Shown: positions 22,411-35,264, counted from the first letter of the stretch. The stretch is DNA of 64,000 nt from Chamaelirium japonicum (GCA_947650365.1 OX393550.1:97723924-97787923); one strand, 5' to 3'. Notes: generated from the sequence alone by a model not told the origin. A program made the numbers and translations.

Positions 22411-25400
22411 GTATGCTCCTACCAGCTCCAATACCACACGGGATGACTAAGACTCAAGCCCACTTACTCCAAGGCGACGAGCAGATCCCACCAAATCGGC
22501 GAGGCATCAGCTCCCGTCAAACCCCGATGGTCATTAAGATAACAGGAGAGAAGACCTTCACCTCTAACTATATTGAGGTGAAGTTGGTAGATGAAGCGAA
22601 AGAAGGATCGTCAGCCCCCGATGTACGCTCCACCAATGTCGTTCACCCCGCTACAAAGGGCGCCAAAAGAAGGCGATATCGAGCTCGACGTTGGACCATA
22701 CCTCAGAAGCAAAAGAAGAGCATCAAAAACCAGGCAAGTCAAAATCCCGTATCAGTATTCAAAAGACTTGGGCCAGTCAGACAAGTAAAGCGAATGTCAG
22801 TATTCGACCGTTTAGGAAAGTCACCTACTGAGGTGAGAAATAACATTCCCACCCTCCCACCCATATCATTCTTCCAAACTGACGATGTCACCGATATCAT
22901 TATGGTCTCTGTTAATCATTTCACAATTTTCGACCCTACAATCGACGCAACTTCTACTTTGGACGATGAGTTGCAAGACGCCCCGCCAGTCCTCGAAGAA
23001 GGGGGGCAATCTACCGTCGACGATTTAAAGGAAATCAACTTGGGGACGCAGGAGGATCCTCGGTCCACATTCGTAAGTGCACTCCTGACTCCCGAAGAGG
23101 AGGCCGCATACATCAAGTTACTCCAAGAATACAGAGATGTCTTCGCATGGTCCTACAAGGAAATGCCCGGACTTGACCCCAAGATTGCAGTACACCAGCT
23201 TGTTGTCAGACATGGAGCTAGCACCATCAAGCAAGGACAAAGACGCTACCGGCCAGAACTAGTACCGCAAATAGAAGGCGAAGTCAACAAGCTCATTGAA
23301 GCCGGCTTTATCCGAGAAGTTAAATATCCAACATGGATCTCCAGCGTGGTCCAGTCAAGAAGAAGAACGGCCAGATCAGAGTATGCGTGGACTTCAGGGA
23401 CTTAAACAATACATGCCCCAAAGATGACTTCCCACTGCCAATCACAGAACTGATGGTGGATGCGACAACAGGCCATGAAGCACTAACCTTCATGGATGGA
23501 TCCTCAGGCTACAACCAGATCCGGATGGCGCCCAAAGATGAAGAGCTTACGGCATTCCGCACGCCAAAAGGGATCTACTGCTATAAAGTCATGCCTTTCG
23601 GCTTGAAAAATACAGGAGCTACTTACCAACGAGCCATGCAAAAAAAATTTCGACGATATCCTGCATCAGAATGTGGAATGCTACGTCGACGACCTCGTGG
23701 TAAAATCAAGACAAAAGCAGCGCATCTTCAAGACCTCGAGCTGATCTTCAAACGGCTTCGGAGATATCAGCTCCGCATGAACCCACTTAAATGCGCATTT
23801 GGAGTCTCCTCGGGTAAGTTTCTCGGCTTTGTCGTACGGCATCGAGGCATCAAGATAGATCAATCCAAAATAGATGTTATTCTCAATATGCCAATCCCAA
23901 AAACGGTAAGAGACCTCAGAGGTCTCCAGGGCCATCTGGCATATATCAGGAGATTTATCGCCAACTTAGCTGGAAAATATAGGCCCTTCAGTCGCCTCAT
24001 GAAGAAAGGAGCATCATTCAAGTGGGATGAAGCTTATCAGGAAGCCCTCCAGAACATCAGAAATTACTTACTCAAGCCTCCAGTTCTGACAGCATCAGTT
24101 CAAGGAAAACCATTGGTCCTTTACATCCGCCCAGGAGCAGTCCTTGGGGGCACTCCTGGCCTAAGACAACGAGCTAGGCAAGGAAACAACATGTTACTAT
24201 TTGAGTCGCACTCTCATCGGTACGAAGCTAAACTACTCCCCGATTGAGAAGGTCTGTCTGGCACTCATCTTCGCTACAAAGAAGCTGCGATACTATATGT
24301 TAGCTCACGCCATCAGGCTTATCTCAAAAGCCGACCCGCTCAAATACATTATGTCAAGGCCAGTGCTCTCCGGACGTTTGGCCAAGTGGGCTTTACTCCT
24401 CCTCGAGTTTGATATCACCTTCGTCCCTCGTAAAGCGGTCAAAGGTCAAGCTCTTGCGGACTTCCTAGCAGAATACCCCCTTCCAGCAGAATGGGAACTA
24501 TCGAAAGATCTCCCAGATGAAGAAGTATTATGCATCGACATCGCCCCTTCTTGGAAAATGTTCTTCGACGGTGCGGCAAGGCAAGACGTGGCAGGAGCAG
24601 GGGTTATCTTCGTCACGCTAAACGACGAAATACTATCTTTCTCATTTCTACTATCAGAACCATGCTCCAACAACAGGGCAGAATATCAAGCCTTGATTAT
24701 TGGCCTCGAACTCACCAATGATATGAAACTTCAAGGACTCGAAATTTTCGGCGACTCTCAACTCGTCATTCAGCAAATATTGGGATCATACGAAGTCAAC
24801 AAAGAAGATCTCGTGCTATTACATTTGCGAGCTATGAAACTCCTTGGTACGCTAAAAAATGCTTCAATCCAACATGTTCCCAGAAACCTTAATCAGTAGG
24901 CTGATGCGCTCGCAAATTTAGCGGCTACACTTCCGTTCCCAGAAAGAAGCCAACTCAGCATCCCTGTCTGTAAGATGATGGTGATCACCGAGGAGGACCT
25001 CCCTATGGGACTCCCAGACCAAGTCAATGCAGTACACGTTCTCATGACCGACGAGCTAGATTGGAGACAACCATTCATAGACTTTTTTGTCCACGGGAAG
25101 CTCCCTGAAGACCCAAAGCGCAAGGTCGACATTCGCCGGCGGTCTCTGAAATTCTTCCACTTCAACAACGAGTTGTACCGTCGAAGCTACGATGGTACGC
25201 TCCTGAGGTGTCTTGCAAAAGAAGAAACAGAAACAGCACTAGAAGAAGTCCATGCCGGGATCTGTGGCTCACATAAGTCCGGTCCAAAGCTTCACTTCCG
25301 CATCAAGCATATGGGGTATTACTGGCCCACTATGATCAAGGACTCCCTCGAGTTTGCAAAAAGATACTACGCTTGCCAGTTGCATGGCGACTACATCCGT

Positions 25401-26220
25401 CAGTCTCCGGAACCTTTGCATCCAACCATCGCATCATGGCCCTTCGATGGGTGGGGACTTGATGTTGTCGGTCCGCTACCCAAGTCATCCAAGCAGCATC
25501 TTTACATCCTGGCGGCAACAGATTACTTCTCCAAGTGGGCTGAGGCAGTACCATTGCGAGAAGTTACCAGGCACTCTGTCATCAACTTCATCCAGAACAA
25601 CATCATCTTCTGGTACGGCATCCCTCGCTATATCGTTACGGTCAACGGGAAGCAATTCAAGAATACCACTGTAAGCCAGTTCTGTGCCAAATTCGATATC
25701 AAGCAAAGGTGTTCAACTATGTACAACGCCTCAGCCAACGGTCTAGCTGAAGCTTTCAATAAAACACTCTGCAAACTTTTGGAAAAAGTTGTCTCAAAAT
25801 CAAAGAAAGACTGGCATGAACGCATGGGTGAAGCGCTATGGGCATATCACACCTCTTTTCGCACGCCAACACAGGCAACTCCATACTCACTAGTGTACGG
25901 AGTAGAAGCCGTCCTCCCGCTTGAGCTCCAGATCCCGTCACTCAGGATAGACATCCAAGAAGGCCTCGTCAACAGCGACAGTTGACGAGGCCTTTAACAA
26001 AAGAATTCGCCCTCGATCCTTCCAAATAGGAGAACTGGTGCTGGCAGTCAAACGCCCCATCATTCTTTCGCATCGAGGAGGAAAGAAGTTCGACGCCAAA
26101 TGGGATGGACCGCACGCTGTCAAAGAGGTCTACTCCAATGGTGCATATCTTCTCACCACGCCAGAAGGGCTTACACTCGGCCCTATCAATGGCAAGTACC
26201 TCAAAAGGTACTACGCCTAA
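22407..26220 (+). pseudogene. Gypsy pol: RT, two RNase H domains, integrase; broken
   Basis: The segment overlaps the previous frame by ATGA. Reverse transcriptase spans about 23200-23950 (VCVDFRDLNNTCPKDDFPLP). A frame change around 23640 in an A-run moves the YVDD active-site box out of frame, and the frame returns near 23720. The RT-linked RNase H follows, with a frame change near 24160-24200. Then comes an archaeal-type RNase H (MFFDGAARQDVAGAGV...NNRAEYQAL) at about 24550-24895, with a TAG at 24897. The integrase zinc-finger-like motif and core (GLDVVGPLP, ANGLAEAFNKT) lie at 24975-25985. The second catalytic Asp, normally in a D-N-G motif, reads V-N-G near 25640. A frameshift near 25985 precedes the C-terminus GPINGKYLKRYYA ending at 26220. 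Confidence 0.88.
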
Positions 26221-26470
26221 AAGTAGGGCTACACTCCTTGCAAAAAAAAAAAAGGAACTACGTGTGACTTGATCCCTCTAAGTAGGGTACGTAGGCAGCC
26301 TGTAAAGGTTCAGTCCAAACAAAAAAAAAGAGAACATCCAGACACCACCATTCCAGAAGATAAGTCCAGAAAATAGATGCATGATATTAAGTTATCATCA
26401 AACGAAAAAAAAGCAAAACTACGAGTCTATCCAACAGAAATGACAAGAAAGAAAAGGAAATGCAACACTG
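26221..26470 (+). other. Non-coding block after integrase
   Basis: Contains GGAACTACGTGTGACTTGAT and TACGTAGGCAGCC (26253-26302). From memory, similar blocks follow integrase in many plant Tat-type elements. A-rich runs flank it. Confidence 0.4.
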
Positions 26471-29400
26471 CTAGTAAAGCGAGTTAAACTCTTTAAGACG
26501 TTGGAGCAGCTCGCCGCCAGTAACCTCCATGTGCTGCAGCTCCGAAGACCGAGAAGCTATCCGCTCCCGATGTATCGCCAGCTCAATACGTTACTTTGCG
26601 AGATCTGCTCCAAGAGATTTCTCGATCATCTCAGCTTTCTCGAAAGATGCGCGAGCAGCCTCTAGCTTCTTCCGCGCCCGAACAAGGCTCACAGTAGCAA
26701 GTGTATGCTGCTCTCCCAGACGACGCTCCTCGTCCTCAGCTTTTGCTAGTATCAGGGGAAGGTCATCTTCCATCAAAGCCCATTTCAACCGATGAACTTC
26801 ACTGTCCGCCAAGAAAGCATGCATCCGTGCCTCAAACAAAGAGCCATCTACCTGGAAAGCCGCCAAACTCTCGCAAAACTCAGGTCCCTCAAGGACCCAC
26901 CAGTCATTCAAAGCATCAAGACCATCCTCCTGAAAGGGTGTGAGCGTTGCCTGAATATATTTCCGACAGCTCTCTAAAAGAAGCGCAGAAAGAAGGCCTC
27001 GCAAGCTACACTTTCGCTTGTCAGCTCCTGAGTGCACCGACGGGGTAAGCTCCGGCCCTGAAGACTCAAGTGCAGGAACCGCCTCCTGAACCATCGCCGT
27101 GATAACAGTCATCGGTACCACCGGAACCGAAGGCGAAGCTACCAGCAAAATACCCAAAGCTACCGGCAATACACCCGAAGGTATCGACGAAACACCCGAA
27201 GCTACCAGCGAAACACCCGACGGAACGACTGTAGGAGTAGTCTCTGCCAGACTACCAGGCCTAACTTGAGGAGTCCGTTCTCTCCCCACACTGGAGACCT
27301 CATCCTCCTCTCCAAAGCCCAACTGCTCCATGTCAATGTCGTCCAGGTTGACAGCACCGCCGGCAAAATCTGCTCCACACGCTCCCAAAAGCTCCAAGTT
27401 GTCCCAGGGTACATTCAGCCCGCCACTCTCGATCAACGTCGCTCTAATGGGAGAGCATTCTTGCCTAACCCCGTTGGGGGTAGACTCGCAGTCCAATCCA
27501 GTAGAACCTACCAAAATGAGAGTTAAACAACTCATCCAACGAAACGAGAATACAAGCAAAGAAGTCCATGAGCAACTAGAAGAAAAAAAAAAGAGGTATA
27601 CCTGCGGCGTCCGATGAAGCTACCCCAGAAAGAGGGATTACCTCATCGGCAAAAAGCCCTGGCTCTCCCTCTCGAGCTGGCTCTGCCTCACTAGCACCAG
27701 CCAAAGCTGCCTCACACAAGAGATCCAACTTCCTTCTCTTGGGAGAAGCACGCCCACTCCAAGAAGTCTGAGTCTCAAGAAGACTCTGAACCTTGGTACA
27801 CGGAGCCATCTCGACTTCTTGCACAGAAAGAGAAGCCCGGGAAGTACTCTTTCGATGGCTGCAAGATCTCTCCGATCGTCGCTCCTCGGACCGAAGACGG
27901 CGATCCTCTGACCCCACCAAAGGGTCAAAAGAAAAGTCAGCCCGCTCACTGCTAGCAAGGACGTCCAGGGGAAAGCTAGCCAGGAAGGCGAGCACTGACT
28001 CATTGACCCAGTAGCGATACTCAGGAGTTGCAGCATCCTTTCCGTCCGGCTTAATCCCCGGTGAGAAAATACACCCAGTAAATCGGTCATAAAGGGCTCC
28101 CCAGAGGCGGTACGCTTCCTGCGGAGTGTAACGTGACTGCATGCGCAAAGGAGTCCCCAACAACTCTTGGCGAAAACCCTACTGTCGAGCAAACCGGTGG
28201 GGAGAGTACCGTGCCACCTCCACTGCATCCCCACGACGCCAGACGAGATACCCAGGCCTGTAACTCACCATACTCCAGTACAAGTGCTCGGGCATCTCCG
28301 GCCCATCACATACCAAGGATCTTGCAGAAGGTGCAAGTGCATTCTCCGATACAAAGTCAAAATTAGAAGGGCCCATACGTCTCAACCACTCTCGAGCACT
28401 AGGCCTCGGACACTCTCATGCATAATAAGCATTCATCACACCTCCTACACAAGGAAGGAAGGGCACCGAGGTCGAAGGTCCACGCGCTGTTAAGATCCCC
28501 TTCGGAAAGTGGAGCCTAACCCAACCATAAAGGTAATGCAGGGGGCAAAAGGAACTGGCCCTGCCTACTTCCCCTCTTGTATTATCCGCACTCGATAGAC
28601 TCCAGTATGTTCCACTAAGCCCTTGGTACAACGAGCAAAGGATCGCCGGCGCCAGGTTAAGAAATTCTCCGTTCACCATCCGAGCAGCTGCAAGGAAGGT
28701 CCCAGGGCGTATCACATCCCTATTACAGGGCAGAGCAAAGCGGCAAATAAAAAGTACCAGCCCCGCTGACCAGTAAGCAGCACGCCAAGCATCGCTGCAT
28801 TCCTCCAGTCCCAAAACCTCCCAGGGACATTGTGCCCCCGCCATGGAGCACCATTCTTTCCTCAGAGATTCAATCGGTCGCCGAAAAGTGCCAGGTGCCG
28901 GTTTCTTTAATGATGCGTACCTCCATATTGGGTGACTCGAAGGGGGGGCATAGCGATATTCTCCTCGAAACCAGAAGTCTACCCAAGCCGAGTGGAGTAC
29001 TCGATCTGACTGCTCACGCGCTGCTATAATAGCGTATGCCTTAAAAAGCAAAAAACAGAAGTCAGGAGACTCGTCTGGATCCGTCAGGACCTCTAAAGAA
29101 GGAACCTCCTCCTGATAGTAGCTCCGAACTTCTGGACATCCAGAGATAATATGCACGTCACGAAGCGTGATCCCGATTTCACCAGCTCCGGTTAAAAAAG
29201 TGTTGGTCTCAGGGCACCACTGCTCTCAAAGAGCCCGATACATACCATCCAGTCGGCTGTACTCCCAACAAGCCGGCTCCACAAACCTTGCCAGACGCTC
29301 CATCCCTGGCTCTGCCTCTAAAGCGCCAGGCAGCTCTCTCATCCAGTCCCGAAAACCTCCCAGATATGTGACGTCTCCACGCGGATGAATCTCTACACCC

Positions 29401-29606
29401 CATCGCGTACGGCGAGAGCATATCTTCAAAGCAACAATGGGGACTAGAACCGACTCCTCGCCAGTATAGTGAAACGGCAACCCCAAACTTGGCCGAACAA
29501 CCTGCCGGGAAGATCCTTCGTCAGTAAGGATACGCTCGCCAAGTTTTAATACACGGCAAGAGCCGTCGGCCACACCATCCTCACAAACTTGCTCATGCGT
29601 CGAAAG
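26471..29606 (-). pseudogene. Antisense plant mobile domain (PMD) gene inside the gypsy element
   Basis: A minus-strand frame from about 29606 reads LGLPFHYTGEESVL, then ETNTFLTGAGEIGITLRDVH and the core FLAAARMVNGEFLNLAPAIL...SLYQGLSGTYWS. This is the conserved order of the PMD family (MAIN/MAIL1 relatives and transposon-borne copies). The frame continues to 27602, where GCAG|GTATACC forms a donor; the acceptor TTGGTAG|GT at 27507 restores it in phase (a 94-bp intron, 27508-27601). The second exon ends in a charged, coiled-coil-like tail (RLKWALMEDD, RARKKLEAARASFEKAE) and closes at 26471. Four in-frame stops interrupt it: TGA 29226, TGA 28416, TAG 28179 and TAA 26591. PMD proteins are linked to transcription and transposon silencing in Arabidopsis; a role in this element is unknown. 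Confidence 0.82.
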
Positions 29607-29929
29607 CTAAAGTACTAACAGTCTGGTCTCCTGTCTCGAAGTACGGTGGTCGAAGACTTGCGCAAAAGGAAAACGAAGATGCGTACTCCCGTGGGAGACC
29701 GCATCGACGATCTAGTCGGAACTCGGAAAACTCTCGTAACGTCGAGACCTGAAAAAGAAAAGAAGGGAGGGAAAGCACAAGTCAGATAGCAAGAAAAGTA
29801 CAAGTCGGATAGCAAGAAAAAAAAAAAAAAAACCCTGCAGCCCCATATGTAGAAAGAGGAAAATGAGAGGGGGGCCACAGCAAAAAAGCCGCAGCCCCCC
29901 CCCTCTCCGGATTAGACCCGCGACCCCAT

Positions 29930-30245
29930 CAGGGGGGGGGGGTGGGCTGACCCCGCACGCCGCCCCCGGCCGCGCCCCACCTCCGGCCCGCGCGCCGACT
30001 CGCGCCCCGCCTCCGGCCGCGCCCCACCTCCGGCCCGCAGGCCAACACGCGCGCCGCCCCCGGCCGCGCCCCACCTCCGGCCCGCAGGCCAACCCGCGCG
30101 CCGCCCCCGATCGCGCCCCGCCTCCGGCCCGCAGGCCAACCCGCGCCCCGCCTCCGGCCCGCAGGCCAACCCGCGCGCCGACTCGCACCCCGCCTCCGGC
30201 TACGCCCCGCCTCTGGCCCACGTGCCGACTCCAGCCTGTACCACC
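29930..30245. repeat. GC-rich tandem repeats in gypsy 3' region
   Basis: Units containing CGCCCCGCCTCCGGCCCGC followed by AGGCCAACCCGCG recur several times with irregular length. The region lies between the antisense gene and the 3' LTR. Confidence 0.75.
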
Positions 30246-30450
30246 GCCTGTCGACCCGCACGCTGCACCCGGCCCGCGCTCCGGCCTCCGGACCACGCCC
30301 GGCCCGTGCTTCGCCACGCGCGCGCCTAGCCCGCGCCTACTGCCGGCCCGCGCCCACCGCCGCCTGGCCGCTGCACTCCGCCCTGCGCGCCGCCATCCGC
30401 CGGCCGCCTCGCACGCTGCTGCTGTTGCTGTGTCCCATGAAAACCAGAAC

Positions 30451-30510
30451 CAGCAGAAGAAGAAGAAGAAGAAGAAGAAGGAGGAGGAGGAGGAGGAGGA
30501 GGAGGAGGAC
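30451..30510. repeat. (GAA)n then (GAG)n microsatellite
   Basis: About nine AGA/GAA units pass directly into about nine GAG units. Confidence 0.9.
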
Positions 30511-30690
30511 CACCTCGCCTGCGACCCTCCGCCCTCCGTGATCCGGCGATCTCCCCTCCTTATCGAGCTCCATGACGTGACCATCTTCATCCTCCGCGTC
30601 ATCGTCGCGAAGCAAGGAACCCTAGCAAGAGCTTTCATCTCCGGGCCACTGGGAATCCTCAACAATGAAGAGAAACGAAAAACGGGGGTC

Positions 30691-30698
30691 CTTATAAA
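30691..30698 (-). promoter_or_regulatory. Possible TATA box of the antisense gene
   Basis: The minus strand reads TCTTTATAAGGACC just inside the 3' LTR boundary. It is followed by CTAGGGTTCC and several ATGs, resembling a plant 5' leader. It would drive transcription toward the PMD gene. Position and motif only. Confidence 0.35.
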
Positions 30699-30779
30699 GA
30701 CCTAATCCTACACGAATACGTGGCTCAAGTCCAAGCGCTACGCGTTTCCCGCGGGCGCACTCAAACTTGAGGGGGCATT

Positions 30780-32969
30780 TGTGGGCATCGAAATTAGCCC
30801 ACGGGTCGAACCCAACTTGCACACGTAAAACGGGCTCGCACTCAACGGCCTTCGGGTCGAACCCAACCCGCACACATAAAATGGGCCCACACGCGAAACT
30901 TGGCCCGCACACAACGGCCCGCATGCAAAACCCGGCCCACACAAAATGGGCCCACACACAACGGCCCACATGCGCAACTCGGCCCACACACAACGGCCCG
31001 CATGCGGAATTATGCCCGCACACAAGCGGCCCGCATGCGAACTCGGTCCGTGTGCAAACTCAAATCACGCGCCGTGGCCCAACTCAAAGCAAACGGGTCC
31101 CACTGGACCCGCAACTCGAACACAAAGAGGAGGGGGCCCACCAACCCCCCCCCTTCTTGAAAACCGTGCCCCCCTGCCCATGGGGAGGTGGGGCCGGCCA
31201 TAAAGGAAAAGAAAAGAAAGGGAAAAAGAAAAAGAAAAGAAAAAAGAGAAGAAAAGAAAAGAAAAGAAAAAAATTCAAAACCGCCTCGATGCGGGGGGAG
31301 GTGGCGTGGACGTCTTCGCAGCCGTAGATCCGCGACGATCCCTCGATCCAACGAACAAGATGACGTTGTGTCGCCATCCGATCCAAAAGTGCAAAAAAAT
31401 AACAACTCAATCTTCAAAGATCGAGTCACATCTAGCCCGTAACCACCCCAACTAAAAAGGAGGGGATCGAGTTTGTTTCCCCGAATAAAGGAACAATATC
31501 TTGATGGTTATGGGGGGAGATATTGGATGAAACCAAAAGATTTCAGCCATATCTCCCCCAACCGCCCCCCTTTGCCTATAAATAGAAGGGGTGGGAGAAG
31601 GCACAAGGGGTCCGAAACCCGAAGACGAAAGAGCTCCGCAAGAGAAGCTCCAACGCTCGAAGACCGAAGGCTTCACGAGGCACGGCAAGCACGTCCTACG
31701 GGAATCCTTGGCCCTTCAAGTCCTCATCAACGTGAAGACCTTGCACTCGAAGATCAAAGCTTCGACTCCTCGCACGAAGAAGAAAGCTTGAAGAAGAAGA
31801 CCCGGAGTCGTCATCATCCCGACTGCTCCAACGATCTTTATCAGCTCCGAAGATGCCATAAGCAAAGGCCGGAGAAGAAGATCGAAGCCAACAACACCCG
31901 TCGTCTTCAACAAAGGCATCAACTCCTCGCACGAAGAAGAAAGCCGGGAGAAGAAGGCCTGAAGCCGGTGCTACCCCTGCCGTCTTCATCAATAAAAAGC
32001 CGACCTACAACCGTCGTGCTGAAACTGGTGCTACCCCCACCGTTTTCGTCAACAAAAGCCGACGCTACAACCGTTGTGCGGAGATCGGTGCTACCCCCGC
32101 CGTCTTCATCAACAAAAGCTGACGCTACAACCGTCATACGGAGATCTGTGCTACACCCACCATCTCCACAAGAAGCCTTCAACTCCGATCAAGCCAAATA
32201 CGCCCGGAGAAGAAGTCAGCCGACGCCACAACCGTCGAGGAAGCCGGAAGAATAAAGAAGCCCTGAAGAAGCAGCCATCGCCGTTCGAGAAGAAGATCAA
32301 GTCAAAGTTAAAGCCAAAGCCAATGCAAGAAGCCAAAGAAGACGCACCGGTAAAGCCCGCGCCAAAGCAACGCACGTGCCAAAGCCAAGCAACTACGCCG
32401 GTCACTAGCAAAGCACCGCACGTTCTAGCCGATACGACGCGAAGTCCGGAAGAATTAAAGCATCGCAAGTCTCTACCCGTCTACGTTCAAGCGCAAGCGC
32501 CAAAGTAAAGCAAAAGCCAGAGCCACGCCAAAGCAAAGCCAAAGCCGAAAGCCAAAGCCAAAGCCGACGCCAAAAGCACGATCGACGCCGTGAACCGAAG
32601 ATCAAGGACGCCGAGGTCTAGCAAGGATCGAGGAAGACACGAAGACCGAGGAACGAAGCCCAAAACCTCCCTAGCCGAGAAAGCGCGAAGCACGAACGGG
32701 ACAAAATCAACAACCGAAATTCCTTAGCCTCTCAAGAAACCCTTACCCTGTAAAGACCTCTGTCCTAGGCAACCCCTTCAGAGCTCTCGCACGAATATCA
32801 CGTGGAGACGCGGATCAAAGGGACCCTCCAGAGGATCTCTCCCACAATCTCCTGATCAAACATTCGTCGCACTCGGACTCGCCACACCCGAGCCACCCGG
32901 GTCCCGGCCACTCTTGTAATCTCGTGTGATCCGCAATAAAGACGACCTGTATCTTTTTTCGCGCTCACA
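30780..32969 (+). repeat. Gypsy 3' LTR, about 2190 bp
   Basis: Starts TGTGGGCATCG after the purine tract and ends GCGCTCACA. Compared with the 5' LTR it has an additional roughly 250 bp of GCCAAAGC-type repeats near 32325-32575. Confidence 0.9.
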
Positions 32970-35264
32970 ATGATCATCATATTTTGTCAGGTGAATGGGA
33001 ATCACATGTTCCCGTTGTGGAGACTTCACCATATCCTCTACCTGCCAACAACTTATTCTCGGTGAAGCGACCGGCATCATCAAAGCTATGAACTAGTTCT
33101 AGGTCTACATAGAACTGGTCTACTGGGTCTTCCAAGTATGGATCCACTATTAGCCTCAGTGGCCTACTGTGTTCCCTAGGGTTCTTTTATTATATATGTA
33201 TTAATATATACCAAAGTAGAATTCTAATTAAAGCAATAACCAAAATCATCTTTATTAATGTTAATACAGAAAATCCACGCTCATGACACACAAAAGCTAC
33301 AACAGTTGGCTCGCCGGCGGAGACTTGAGCCTCTTGCTCTTTTAGAGAGTCTTTTGTCGGAATGTAGTGACACTATTAGGCTACACATAATGAGAGGATA
33401 ACCCTCTTGAAGGTCCAGCCTGACTTAACATTTCTCTCTGTTGATAAATTTTATTTTTCTCTGCTTTCTAAAATAAGTAAAAAAAAATTTAAGTTTTAAA
33501 ATATCATCTTTTGTTTCTCCCTCATATTTTTTTTCCATATGTGTGAGCGTAAAAGAAACTCGGTAAGAACCCCAATTGGCATAGTTAAGTGACCAGACCC
33601 AAAATCCTCTTTTTTCTCACCTCACATCCCAATAATCGGTCTTCAGATTTCTGGGGGGTGACACAATCTCCGCGGTTGGGTGAAGACCGGTCTCGTCGAT
33701 TGCAATTTTGTGGTGGCCGCAAAGTTTTAACTCTAATGTGATCTCGTCCACCTAAGATCAATAGGATGTCACTGGATGTCATCGGGGTGGGGGGTGCACC
33801 GGTCTTCTCTAAACACTCTCTGGAGTTCACACCAAGATGCCGCAATAAGAATCCCTAGAATTTGTAAAAATATTTCTTCAAAATCTAAACCTTAAGGATT
33901 GAGAGAAATCCTATAAAAAGTTTTAAATATTAAACGATAGAGAATTTACTATTTTATAATATAGAAGAACCTCGATTTGTTATGCCTTATTGACAAATTT
34001 TGAAGAATCATAATTTGCAATCATCATCGCCAAACTATTGAATCCTGAAATGTAATTAGTGATAGCCGCAAATTGTTGCGGTTGTCACAATAAATAAATA
34101 TATATGATATAGCTTCTGTTGTCTATCTCCAATATTTTGTGTTGGTCGCAAACATATTGCGGTGACTGTATATTATTATAGCTATCGCAATTGCTCTCTA
34201 TTAATTGAATTTTAAAATCATGTTGTTGTGATTGCAAAATTATTATAGTGACCGTAATTACGATATGTTGTATGAGAGTTTGTTGTTTCCACTACAAAAA
34301 TAATAATAATAATAATAATAATACGACGACGATAACGTATTTGCTGACATCACAACTGTTTTTCGTTGTATATGGAATATATATTGCGATAATACCAAAA
34401 GTTTGTGGTGGATGCAATTATTATCTATTGTATCCTCAAATGCATATGATATAGTGCCCATAGACAAAATGATGTGGCCACAAATAATTTTACAGTGACC
34501 ACGGATACATGGGTTGTAATATAATTATATTTAAATTTTTTCTTCAACTGATAGGCTTTTACCATTTTTCCAGTATGTAGATGGCACCAAGTAAACCCCA
34601 TTGAAGAGGACCCAGTTCCCACCCCCTGTGAAGAGGAATGCAAATTTAATGGGGTTCAAAAGCAATATAATATCTCCAGAAAAATAAGGTGTTGGAAAGG
34701 AAGAAATAAACATGAAGATGCATTATATGATAAAATGAATTGTATTGCACAACCATCAAGAAAGTCCACAATTAAGCATCTTCATTTCATTATTCGCAAT
34801 GTTAGAAAAGCATCCGTAGGTTGGAATTGTTTAAAAGCTGCTAGCTTGTGCACCTACTAAGATTGAGGTACCATTTGATAGACACGTTTATTTATATACT
34901 TCGTCATTATATTTGGCTGAAATATACATATTATCTTACGCTTAACTTTGATGGTGTGACAATAACTCCTTCTCCCTTAGGTTTTACACTAATCGTGATA
35001 GTTAGGTATAGTGTGCCAGACCTCTCCTTGCCGTAGATGATGAATGTCCTATTCAATCGATGAAACACTTTGTTAGTAACGATATTTACCATGAAACCTT
35101 AGTAGGAGCAATAGAAGAGTGTGAGGATGATACATATATTGTTAAGCTGGGCCGAATTGTTGCTGTTTTTGGAATCATATTTTTTACGAACAAACTCTGG
35201 GAGGGGCCCTTGAAGCACCTACATATGGTGGATGACTTAGAAATCTTTAACAACTGCCCACTAA
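32970..35264. other. Spacer with possible CACTA-like terminus
   Basis: No gene. CACTACAAAAA at about 34291 matches the start of plant CACTA elements. Around it, 33700-34510, short motifs such as TTGCGGT and GTGACC/GGTCGC recur in both orientations, as subterminal repeats would. No matching opposite end or 3-bp duplication was fixed. An (AAT)n run follows at 34300-34322. Confidence 0.35.

Larger units (their letters stand above)
16681..32969 (+). mobile_element. Ty3/gypsy retrotransposon, Tat lineage, with an extra antisense gene
   Basis: Long related LTRs (16681-18569 and 30780-32969) enclose 12.2 kb. Internal order is gag, aspartic protease, reverse transcriptase, RNase H, a second archaeal-type RNase H, integrase, then a minus-strand ORF block and GC-rich DNA before the 3' LTR. 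The dual RNase H and the extra 3' ORF block place it in the Tat clade. A putative primer-binding site TGGCACGCCCGGTGGGACC lies just after the 5' LTR (about 18575-18593; tRNA not assigned). A purine tract TTGAGGGGGCA precedes the 3' LTR. The 5' LTR lacks about 35 bp at its start and no target duplication was found. LTR divergence, many stops and frameshifts indicate an old copy. Confidence 0.93.

Noticed and set aside
29863..30705. 280-codon plus-strand Pro/Ala/Arg-rich frame
   Set aside because: Compositional: GC-rich tandem repeats and (GAA)n/(GAG)n leave few stops in any frame; no domain.
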